NCBI GenBank assembly: GCA_004380135.1
Contig: QXCR01000391.1
Coordinates: forward strand, 1 to 10,621
Source of the DNA: Stemphylium vesicarium
Lineage: Eukaryota > Ascomycota > Dothideomycetes > Pleosporales > Pleosporaceae
DNA length: 10,621 nucleotides
Direction: 5' to 3'
The position numbers and the translations under genes are program-made. Shown here piece by piece: positions 1 to 7,862 of the stretch (positions within the stretch are counted from its first letter, which is position 1; the number at the start of each line of letters is the position of its first letter). The notes under the pieces were generated by a model, which was given only the letters and a program-made list of their open reading frames with translations, did not search any database and was not told the origin of the DNA.

Positions 1-195
1 CAAATTGTGCCTTTTTATCCCATCCTTAGGAGTCTTGAGAGACAAAGTTTGCTTCACCCTTTGACACTGAGTACATACAAGCCATCCTTATTGTACCTCT
101 CCCACTCCCTATCTTCCCTGATGATAATGCATGCGAAACCAGCTAGCGATACATGAAGCTCTACACCTCCCAATTTGAAGCCACGTACAACTTAA
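1..195. other. No gene seen; probable 3' flank of the minus-strand pseudogene
   Basis: I see no convincing reading frame, repeat or RNA gene here. The stretch is mixed in composition, with C/T-rich patches near 95-120, and it lacks the dense TpA and stop codons of the RIP-damaged parts to the right. Because the neighbouring pseudogene on the minus strand ends at 196, this would be its 3' untranslated or downstream DNA. That is inference from position only. Confidence 0.4.
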
Positions 196-675
196 TCAAC
201 CCAGTGTGTCTTGTTCCACGCGAGAACGCTGCACACGACGTGTAAGCAATTCAGCTCTGGCTCCAAATTCATCTTCCAAGCTCACAAGCTCACTGAGGAC
301 AGCAAGGATGTCATCGATGGGTCGGGGCGTTTGGAACAGCTGTGCACGATGCGCGATCTCCTCATCCATGACCGTCGTATCCCCCTCAGCCAAATTAGAT
401 GCTTGGAGCGACCATAGGAGTATCTCATTGTTCATCGAAAGGAAGTTGCGGCGATGGCCAGGTTGTGTTGATTTGGGTCATACGCGGAATGCAATCTCCT
501 CGTCCATGGCCCTTGTGTTGAGGCCGGCCAAATGCCGTGCTTGGCGCGACAGCACAAGTGTCATACTGTTCGTCGTAATGAAGTCGCGGCGCTCGTCAGG
601 CTGTAGCTGTGGTACTGGCTCATATACTGGTGCGGGGACGGGTATGGGTACATGTGAGGGTTCCTAATCCACCAT
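196..675 (-). pseudogene. Decayed small gene: proline-rich segment plus tandem 46-codon repeat
   Basis: I do not recognise the family. Reading the minus strand from an ATG at 675-673 in a good eukaryotic context (GCCGCCATGG), the frame runs 160 codons to a stop at 198-196. It is interrupted by TAG at 666-664 and TGA at 480-478, which fit CAG-to-TAG and CGA-to-TGA changes. In order it holds a Pro/Val-rich stretch (PVPAPVYEPVP), two copies of a 46-codon unit each containing a MDEEIA motif, and an acidic, probably helical C-terminus (DDILAVLSELVSLEDEF). The same frame stays open upstream of the ATG to a TAG at 795-793 and still reads like protein (RPRLSNNWVGETARVDTG), so the true start may lie further right and have been lost where the minisatellite begins. 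The plus-strand frame over the same DNA is Ser/Arg/Cys-rich and looks like an antisense artefact. Function is unknown. Confidence 0.5.
358..571 (-). repeat. Two-copy tandem repeat, 138-bp period, inside the minus-strand pseudogene
   Basis: Plus-strand text CTCCTCATCCATG at 358 recurs as CTCCTCGTCCATG at 496, and TTGGAGCGAC near 403 recurs as TTGGCGCGAC near 541. Both pairs are spaced exactly 138 bp, or 46 codons. In translation each copy carries an R-R-[DN]-F start and a MDEEIA-[HF]-R end. The period is a multiple of three and the reading phase is kept, which supports a coding origin on the minus strand. Confidence 0.6.
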
Positions 676-807
676 GGCGGCAGGTGTCAAGGCATTTGGA
701 GGTATACCAGGCCCTGTATCTACCCGTGCAGTTTCGCCCACCCAGTTGTTTGACAATCTCGGACGTTGAGTGATACTCCGGATACTATATGCCTAAACCG
801 TACTGAT

Positions 808-823
808 GGGGTAGGGTTAGGTT
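808..823. repeat. Short telomere-like text at the left edge of the minisatellite
   Basis: GGGGTAGGGTTAGGTT resembles two degenerate units of the common fungal telomere repeat TTAGGG. A similar TTAGGGGTTAGGG occurs at 1057-1069 within the array. Two imperfect units are too few to prove an old telomere, and the match may be chance in G-rich repeat DNA. Confidence 0.25.
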
Positions 824-1103
824 GCCCCTAGGGGCAAGAGACTATAAAGGCTGCCCCTAGGGGCAAGAGACTACGAAGGCTGCCCCTAGGGGTAAGAGAC
901 TATGAAGGCTGCTCTTAGGGGCAAGAGACTATAAAGACTGCCCCTAGGGGTAAGAGACTACGAAGGCTGCCTCTAGGGGTAAGAGACTATGAAGGCTGCC
1001 TTTAGGGGTAAGAGACTATAAAGGCTGCCCCTAGGGGTAAGAGACTAAGACTACCCTTAGGGGTTAGGGACGAAGACTGCCCCTAGGGGCAAAGGATGGA
1101 AGC
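823..1103. repeat. Minisatellite, ten units, 29-bp period, palindromic core CCCCTAGGGG
   Basis: Units begin TGCCCCTAGGGG at 823, 852, 881, 910, 939, 968, 997 and 1026 (period exactly 29 bp), then 1052 and 1078 (26-bp spacing, a 3-bp loss). Each unit is a palindromic core followed by AAGAGACTA and a variable NAAGGC. The cores differ almost only by C-to-T changes in the left CCCC half or at the C after GGGG; the right GGGG is invariant. A lone degenerate core lies at 1153-1164 and a perfect one at 3755-3766. The array sits immediately upstream of ORF1, so it could be promoter or transposase-binding DNA or simply a minisatellite. I favour a role as part of the ORF1/ORF2 element, as inference. 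Confidence 0.9.
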
Positions 1104-1306
1104 TACTTTTAGCGGGATAAGCTAGTAAGGGCTAATAAGGCTAGGCACTACTTGCCTCTAGGGGTAAAGAGGTCTGTGCTAGAATTTGTGTACGTTACCT
1201 CTACCTATAATTACGTTAGCACTTTATAGCTTCTCTCTAACTAACCTTTCTCTTTAAAAATACCTCTTTGTCTATACTCTCTACTTCTAACTAAAGGGAA
1301 TCTGTG
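1104..1306 (+). promoter_or_regulatory. Probable upstream/leader region of ORF1 with pyrimidine-rich tract
   Basis: Between the minisatellite and the first ATG of ORF1 there is a degenerate palindrome copy (1153-1164) and a C/T-rich stretch from about 1225 to 1290 of the type common just upstream of start codons in filamentous fungi. A comparable C/T-rich run precedes the hAT transposase start. No TATA box can be singled out because the DNA is generally A/T-rich. Confidence 0.35.
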
Positions 1307-3392
1307 ATGAAGCGTAAAGGCGTGAACGTCTTAATAGAAGTAGGAAAGAGGTAACGTATAGCTGTGAAGGAGATAAGAGAGGTAGATTGCGTCTACGATT
1401 GAGCTGCGCCGTACCTACTAGTAATAGCCTGATTCCCAATCGACGCGCTTACCTTAGAATGGAGTATTGAGGTGAATAGACCTATTGACTAAGCCTATAA
1501 GCGTCGCCTCTACTAGATTTTTGACGAGGTAGGCGTTCTTTGGCGAGACGCAAGCTATTGGTTACAGGCCGCTTATTCGAAGGCGTAAGTGTAGTAGATA
1601 CTAGACTACCTAAATAAGGGGGGTCTGGCTTAAACCACTGCTACTGTAGCTAAGAGCGCGGAAGGGGATTCGAAGTGGCTGTTGTTTAAAGGGTGGGGGA
1701 GCCTTATTAGAGAGAAGGCGGAGCTTATTATAGGCTACTATTAAGTAGAAGCTTTTAAGGAGTATCTTCGATTTCGTGAGTTGCTAGAGGACGAGCGATA
1801 GTAGGTGTGCAGTATCTATAATAAAGGTTTTAGCCCCCGCACGTGCCAGGCAAGCCAAGAAACTAACCTAAAGGATAGACACGCTTCCGCCCCACTTGCG
1901 GATCCAGCTTCGGGCTAATCGAGAAGACGTTATCCTTCCCGATAGCCATGGCCAGATATGGACAGAGCTAGCCACCCTGTCATCCCACAATGGCCAGCTG
2001 TTTCAAGGTTCAAGTAGGTTAGTGGAGTAGGAGATGCTAGAGCACCTTAGACTTAGTAGTTGAGTAAAGTTCCTAGTCTAATAGCTAGCTACGCTATAGA
2101 GAAATCTTAGCTAGAGATTAATAATTACTTAATAGTGCTGCACCTCTATTAGGTAGGCGACGTTTAATATCTCTACGTTTAAGTAGATAGTAAGCTATAG
2201 GATAGATGATATAAGTGCTATCTATATTATAATATACTCTACACACCCGCGCTAAATAATAAGCTAGTATTAGTTTTCTGCACTCTATGAGGTTATAGAA
2301 ACTACCTTGGAAATCTAAGGCTAGTATGGCGTGGATGTTCCCCTAGCTGAGTGGAATAAGCTGGCTAGCTTGCCGCGAGAGCGAAGTGTACACGACGTGC
2401 AAGAACTATTCTACCCTTACGTTAAGTGTGAGGTAGAACCCTATCCCTCTAATACGCGTCAACAGGACTTCTTCCTAGACCTAAGTAATAATACGTACTT
2501 TACCTTCTACTAATCTATACTTTTAGAGCTAGTACGCTACTTTCTTAATATCTAGGCGCTTCTAAAAACTACTAAGTAGGAAGGAAAGCTAATAAGTATT
2601 ATTATATCTTATATTAGCTAGTAGGTAAATAGAGAACTAGAAAAGGTCTTAGACCGCGATAATAATAAGCCTAGGCTATAGAAGGACCTAATCCCCGCAC
2701 TACGAGCTAAGTATAGCGATAAGGCCGACGAGAAGTCTTGCGTCCTTGAGTAGAGAATCCTTAATGACGTACGTATGAACGCAAATAACTTCACTAGCAT
2801 TACGCTGGAGCGCTACCTCCACGAGTATCCGGGCGCAGACGGCGACGCCTACGGTGCACGCTTTGGGCATAAGGTGTGGAGAGACGTGCTGTCTCTCGTC
2901 ACCAGCTTTGCAGGGCCGACTCTACAGCACAAGTACATCGCCGGCCTAATTCTAGGGGACACTTGTGAGATTAGTCTGCCTGCCATTACCCAAACAGCGC
3001 GGGATCTTATCTATCAGATCCTAGAAATTGCGAATAATCTAGCGCTGCAGTCTATAACTGCAGCCGAATAGCTGCTCGCGATTATATAGCTAGCGATCGC
3101 TTAATGGATCTCTAAGCAATGTCTAGACGTGCCGGATTGTTACCGCGAAGATATACAACTATCTACTGTCCGTCTAGTAGAGGAGCGGTGCGTAGAGGGT
3201 GAGCGTAACCACGCCACTAGGGAAGGGCAGCCATCAGCGGCAGTGCGGAAGCGTATGCGTCTGTCTAGGATGTTGGAAGGATCAGACACGCACGGATCCG
3301 TTAAAGAGCTAACCACTGCTCCATCACCTAAGCGCGGGTTAGCAGTGACGTCGGACGCAGGGGCATCTCCGCATATAGAGGTGCAGGGCTGA
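1307..3392 (+). pseudogene. ORF1: RIP-degraded gene of unknown family, about 670 codons
   Basis: I do not recognise this protein. Starting at ATG 1307 a coherent frame runs to about 1800. It then switches phase across a probable intron and continues in one phase, without indels, to a natural-looking TGA at 3390-3392. The spliced length is 671 codons (model 1307-1800 plus 1874-3392). The frame is broken by many TAG/TAA codons and a few TGA (for example near 1400, 1427 and 2061), all explicable as mutated CAG, CAA or CGA. The best-preserved parts are 1905-2050 (SHGQIWTELATLSSHNG), 2331-2510 (VDVPLAEWNKLASLP) and 2775-3392. The C-terminal 110 residues are charged and Ser/Thr/Pro-rich, with basic clusters (VRKRMRLSR, SPKRG) that could be nuclear localisation signals. 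No zinc finger, reverse transcriptase, helicase or DDE motif was found. Its neighbours are the palindromic minisatellite upstream and ORF2 downstream, same strand. A transposon-encoded accessory protein is my inference. Confidence 0.6.
1801..1873 (+). other. Candidate intron of ORF1
   Basis: The coherent frame changes phase between about 1800 and 1875. A GTAGGT donor at 1801, an ACTAAC branch site at 1863-1868 and an AAG acceptor at 1871-1873 give a 73-nt intron that joins the two frames exactly. The 5' half of the boundary is not unique, and a simple one-base indel in the same interval would also explain the shift. The ACTAAC element is the stronger part of the evidence. Confidence 0.4.
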
Positions 3393-3859
3393 GGGCTACT
3401 TAACGTTACTATAACTAGGCTGAATACTCTTTGAAAATAACACCGTTCTAAGAGCGCTATTAGCTAGTAACGCGCCCAAGTGCACTCTGCGTCTCTAACC
3501 ACGGATTCTCATCACGCCCCTAATCCGTCTATCTCTCTTTTGTTATACACTCCTACTAGTTTAGGACACTAGAGAAAGTTAGCCTTAGTAAGACTCTAGA
3601 GATAATAACTATAAAGAAACTTAAACCCCGCTGTTTAAGTTCTAACGCTACTATCTAGCTCTTAGCTAATACTTATTATAGTTAGCCCTAGTATATATAG
3701 AGCCTACGTGCTGTATAATATATTAGGATTCCTAAAGTTTATCCGCTATGGCTTGCCCCTAGGGGCAGGCGGATAGCATGAAACCCTAGTAATAATTCTA
3801 GAAGGGGATCGCTTCGCCTCCTCGTGTTATGAAAGTACATTGTGTGTATAGATTCTATT
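3393..3859. other. Spacer between ORF1 and ORF2; putative ORF2 promoter region
   Basis: No coding frame can be supported here. The DNA is A/T-rich and TpA-dense, with C/T-rich text near 3520-3550 and a TATATATAGAG run near 3692. It contains the large palindrome described at 3740-3775. By position, about 85 bp before the ORF2 start, it probably carries the promoter of ORF2. A nearer ATG at 3829 is in another phase and ends after 13 codons. Confidence 0.4.
3740..3775. repeat. Nested palindrome with GCCCCTAGGGGC core, shared with the minisatellite
   Basis: A perfect 14-bp palindrome TGCCCCTAGGGGCA (3754-3767) lies inside outer arms TATCCGC (3740-3746) and GCGGATA (3769-3775), so the whole could fold as a hairpin or cruciform. 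The core is identical to the unmutated core of the array at 823-1103, but the flanking AAGAGACTA text of the array is absent. Its place just before ORF2 suggests a protein-binding or regulatory site shared by both genes; this is inference. Confidence 0.75.
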
Positions 3860-6800
3860 ATGGATTTTGAAGCATTTGACGATGAATGGTTGAATCTAAG
3901 CCCACTTCCCAACCTATGGCCAAGTTCGTCGCCTGCTGCTACGGTAACGCAACGGACAAATGCGCCACAGGGCGACGATGGCCTTGATGACGATTCTGGA
4001 GACGACGATGGGCTCTACGGCGACGCCTCGCCAGGCGGACTGAGGGACGACTGCAGCGAGAGCAGCTTTGGCGATGAAGAACAAGTAGTCGTGGCAGCGG
4101 AGCAGTACTCTTAGAAGATTGACCACGCTAAAGGAGACTATAAGTTTAGAGGTGTGTTGGCGTGTTATATAAGCGCGAATAGCGACTAACCACGCAGTAG
4201 CGCAGGACTTCGTCGCGGCCACTAAGAGTACATCGTTTGACGGTAGCTAGGCTATTGACATGCTCTAGAGGCGATACACTATGGACTACGGAAGCAGGAA
4301 GGCTGGCTCCCGAGCCGCTGCGTTGGAGGACGAGTACATACCGTCCTTCTTCCTCGACCTTCTCATCATCGTCGGACGGCCGCTCAGGCCGATCACGCAG
4401 CCGTCTAGCCGCTTTTTCGACAACATGACTATTAGTTTTAAGAACTAGAGGGCTCCCTATAGCAACAAGCACATCCACGGCCTGTCGTTTGACTTGGAGC
4501 ACCGCACCTTCCGGCTAGCCACGGCTGCCACGCGGGAGTCTTGGTTTATCGTGATGCACCCTGTCGCCAACGCACTAGAAGAGCTTCTATCGAGGGGCGA
4601 ACGACGAAAACGCCGCGAAAAGTCGTCTAGATATAGCGCCCTATAGCTTCGCTACGCCCAATTTCTTGCGTCCTATATTAAGGAGGTCTTCCTCGTTAGC
4701 GAGCTATTAGGGGAGGGTGTAGAGCCGTCTTAGCGACTAGACAGCCCATATACGTAAAAGATTACCTTTAATAAATAGACAACCTTTTAAGAGGCCTTTA
4801 TGCTAGGCTAGCTAGAGCACGTAAGACATAGTATATAGGATATATTTTAGACGGAGAACCAACTAGCGTTCCATGCGTACGACTACGGGGCGAACATTGA
4901 AATAGACGTAGCCGACCAGCTGCGGGCTGTACCTAAAGAAACCCGACTCCGGCCTGTCGAGGAAGAGTCTGACTCTGAGGAAGAGGCTGTCGAGATAGGA
5001 GGCGGCGCAGAGTATGATGAGCCGTCCCGTGGCAGTACACCAAGAGCCAGCGCGATTCTCCAAGCCAGCTACGACTACCAGGACCTGTTTGTGGGTGGGC
5101 TGCACCAGCTTCGAACGGAGCTTGAGGACAAGTACGTTCTTGATAGCATTGATACAGTCTCTTATGCACTAGCGGTGGACCTTAACTGTCTGGACGGACA
5201 TTCCCCTGACCCAGAGAACAAGCTAGCGCGCTGTCTCCTCGCCAACCGCAACCTCGTTCTGCGAGAATACCAAGGGCTGCGAGACTTCACCTTCTACCCT
5301 CTTGCCTTTCACCCAGCCTACGGCAATTTTTCGTCTTCGCAGCCTCCCGCGTTCCTGATGGACAACCTCCTCGCAGTCATGCAGGAGAACATGAGTTACC
5401 AGCACAACGGAGCAGGCGTATTGACCTATGGATACTTCCAGGGCTACTCGAATATAAAAAGAAGTATTCGGCATGGGCCTGACGATCTGCTTGCCACCAA
5501 GGGCGTGGCAACCGCTGCTCTAGCGCTGCCTAATCGCAATGGAAACCTACCGGCTCGTGTAGCTGCGAAACGGGATCGTCTACTGCAGCATTTGCGTGGA
5601 CAATCCACTCCCGACAACCCTGCATCTTCTAGACCCTTTGTTCGCGAAGGGCAGCGAATTGAGAGGGCCATGCTCGAGGAAGAGTATGCATTTAGGATGG
5701 AACAAGTGCTCTCCGTATAGGTCTCGAGGCTGACTAGCGACTATCGGAGTTTCTCTACCGTGCTTAGACCTATCTTCTAGTTGATGCGTTTCTTCCTTAA
5801 AGAACCGCAATGCTATACCCATCTCTTCTAATCCTTCCGCCCGTGGGTGTTTCTAGGCGTCCTGGCGTCCTTCGCGGCCCTATTTGCGCAGGCTATCGAC
5901 AATATCTATACCCGCTTTAAGGCTGCTGGCTCTAAGGGACTATATGTCGCATTGGTAGAAGGGGTGTCCGCACTAGATCGCCTTAGTAGCTACTACTTTA
6001 CTAGGTTCCCTAGATTCTTAATGGGCTTGGTGCTCTAGCCGCTAGGCACTATTAGTAGTATTAAGTAGGGTAGGTGGCCCTTTATTAACCCCCGTATACT
6101 TAACCTATAAGGTGCTAAGGATCTAAGCCTAGCCTAATAGCCCTAATAAGAGAATAGACGGCTAATTATAATATATATTATATCTATCGCTTACTACTAC
6201 GGGCTAGAGGTTGCCTCTACCCGTTATAGTGAGGTATAGTTTAACGAGCTTGGTGGGCTGGGGGTGCAGGGGCCGACGAGTGCGGCTACGTTTCTCCGAG
6301 AGGTGCTACAGGAACTGTGGAAGCCGCAGATGATTGCCTTCGTCGTGCACTAGTTTCATCGGGGCTTGAACAAGGGCAGTCGAAGCCACTGGGCGAGCGA
6401 TGGCCAGGGTGCGTTGCAGTTGATAGAAGACCAGCGGGAACGAGTGAAGCTATGGGCACAGAGCGAACACCCCTTCTCTTAGGAGTGCGTTAAGTTCGTC
6501 TTATTTAGTTTATTATTAGGCCGCTAATAGGGGCGTAGAGAGTACGAGTTGATCTTTCTAGTCTTCTTGTCGCAAGAGACGGTCCCACACGCTACTATAT
6601 CGCGCAGGACGCGACGCGACTTCGCACAAGACCTATACAATAACTGCGTGCAAAACGACCGGCCCGCAGGTAGATCGTTCCGCTCCCAGAACGCGACTTG
6701 GTTTTCCGTGCTCCGCGCCGCTGTGCGACATACTGGGGCGAAGGCGATGAGCAAGGAGCATTGGATTGGGGCCATTACTGTGGCTATGCTCACATGTCAG

Positions 6801-7505
6801 ATCGAGTGTCTGCCCGGCTCGTATCAGTCGAGACTTAGCTACCGCAGAGTCATTCGACTGGTGGGCTCCGCTCCCTCGGGGTTAGCGATGGCAGCTAGAC
6901 CCGGTAGTCTTAAGCGGGCGGCGATGGAGGCGGAACACCAAGCTAAGCGGCCGTCTCTACAAAAGAGCGTGATTGATTTCAACTGCGCGATACCCTTTGA
7001 CACAATACCGCAGCTCGTGGAGGACGGATTCCGGCGACACGAGAAAGTGTTTAGGACAGGCAACCAGGCTATACTAGAGCACTACTAGACAGCGCGGCAG
7101 TGTCTTACTAAATGCTTAGGGGACCTGGTCTGTGATATTATGCTTATATTAGTGTTAACTATGGCGTTCTCCTCCGCGACCTCTACTATACTACCTAAAG
7201 CCTAGGCGTTTAGCGTAGGACTAAAGAAGGATAGCTCTATATTTATAGCTAACTTAGTAATAAGAATGCTTTAGTTCCTCTAACTATAGTATTTTCTATA
7301 AGATTTAGATAGTAGCGTCGTGCTTTAGGTATCTAAGATAATAAAGAAGATAGGTAAGGGATCCTTAAAGAGACAATGTCTTCCTAACAAAGCAGAGTAG
7401 CTAACACAGTACCTATTAGTATAGAACACAAGGGCGTTAGCAATCGATTGCTTCGAGAACTACATTGGGTTCACGTAGTGCGAGCAGCGTCTCCAACAGC
7501 CAGCA
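3860..7505 (+). pseudogene. ORF2: large RIP-degraded gene of unknown family, at least 1,060 codons
   Basis: I do not recognise this protein. It starts at ATG 3860 with an acidic N-terminus (about 3977-4012, mostly Asp). After a short intron it stays in a single phase for over 3 kb with no indel, broken by about thirty TAG/TAA and no TGA that I found. Exon 1 (3860-4151) plus exon 2 to the TAG at 7086 gives 1,061 codons. The frame still reads plausibly, with more TAG/TAA, to about 7500, so the true end is uncertain. Visible parts are a basic cluster (RGERRKRREK, about 4590-4625), a Glu/Asp-rich patch (about 4957-4995), a long stop-free and best-preserved core (4857-5717, including YGYFQGYSNIKRSIRHGPDD), a hydrophobic segment at 5847-5897, and a Cys/His-containing C-terminal third (6549-7085). 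I saw no DDE/hAT, reverse transcriptase, helicase Walker or HUH motif. It is probably the major protein of an unclassified mobile element. Confidence 0.6.
4152..4197 (+). other. Probable short intron of ORF2
   Basis: The N-terminal frame (phase of 3860) hands over to the long downstream frame here. A GTGTGT donor at 4152, a CTAAC branch site at 4186-4190 and CAG at 4195-4197 make a 46-nt intron that restores phase exactly. An alternative pair (4154 and 4205, 52 nt) also keeps phase. Both are at the short end for fungal introns, but the branch site and acceptor are well formed. Confidence 0.55.
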
Positions 7506-7529
7506 CTACTACAGCATACTGTGCTGTGG

Positions 7530-7548
7530 TACTGCTTAATAAGCAGTA
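7530..7548. repeat. Perfect 9-1-9 palindrome near the hAT left end
   Basis: TACTGCTTA and TAAGCAGTA are perfect inverted arms around one A. It lies within 15 bp of the proposed left terminus of the hAT element, so it could be a subterminal transposase-binding site. Confidence 0.6.
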
Positions 7549-7862
7549 AGTAGTAAGCTGTTATAAGGTATAGTATAGTAGCCGTAGTAGTAATAATTTA
7601 GGAGTAGTAGTACTGCGCTACTATAGTATAACTTAGGGAAGAAAATTTACGTAGGTAGAGGCGCTAGGCGGCCTATAACTATCTTCTTTTATTAGTAAAC
7701 TATACGTAACTTCTAATAAGAGTGCGTAACGCGTCGCGTTATTATTCTAGTAGAGGCGATAAGGGTAGTAGAGGTAGTAGAGAATAACTTACTAAATTAT
7801 TTCTATCTTATCTTATCTTTCTAATCTTATCCTATCTTCGAAAATCTACTCTCCTATACATC
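7549..7862 (+). promoter_or_regulatory. 5' region of the hAT transposase with pyrimidine-rich leader
   Basis: There is no gene in this stretch. It holds TAGTAG-rich subterminal DNA, a perfect palindrome (TAACGCG, T, CGCGTTA) at 7727-7741, and a long C/T-rich tract from about 7800 to 7855 ending directly before the transposase ATG. It therefore probably contained the transposase promoter and untranslated leader. Confidence 0.4.
7603..7616 (+). repeat. Left subterminal inverted repeat of the hAT element
   Basis: AGTAGTAGTACTGC here matches, with one mismatch, the reverse complement of 10517-10530 (AGCAGTAGTACTGC). The mismatch is C-to-T at a CpA, the RIP-preferred change, so the two were probably identical before mutation. 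Confidence 0.55.

Larger units (their letters stand above)
823..7505 (+). mobile_element. Candidate unclassified two-gene mobile element (minisatellite + ORF1 + ORF2)
   Basis: ORF1 and ORF2 lie head to tail about 470 bp apart, carry the same C-to-T damage, and each has the CCCCTAGGGG palindrome upstream. RIP acts on duplicated DNA, so the damage implies that this segment was once present in several copies. No terminal repeats or target-site duplication could be found, so both ends are guesses: the left is set at the array and the right where the hAT text begins. The alternative is two unrelated duplicated genes. Confidence 0.4.

Noticed and set aside
206..667. Uninterrupted 153-codon plus-strand frame
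   Set aside because: Its product is Ser/Arg/Cys-rich without recognisable pattern and mirrors an acidic, proline-rich minus-strand frame with a phase-keeping protein repeat and a good start context. I treat it as antisense shadow, though it is formally intact.
823..1103. CRISPR array (29-bp periodic palindromic repeats)
   Set aside because: The units abut with no unique spacers, there are no cas genes, and the setting is fungal.
3914..4502. Minus-strand frames of 102 and 118 codons opposite the ORF2 start
   Set aside because: They overlap each other and the better-supported plus-strand exons, and they show no motifs.
5223..5822. Minus-strand frames opposite the preserved ORF2 core
   Set aside because: They are shadows of a GC-rich coding stretch; the plus-strand phase continues for kilobases on both sides.
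3860..7505. ORF2 as a telomere-linked RecQ helicase, Starship tyrosine recombinase or KDZ/Plavaka-type transposase
   Set aside because: I looked for Walker/DEAH, R-H-R-Y and DDE-type signatures and could not point to any convincing one. A remote relationship cannot be excluded by eye.
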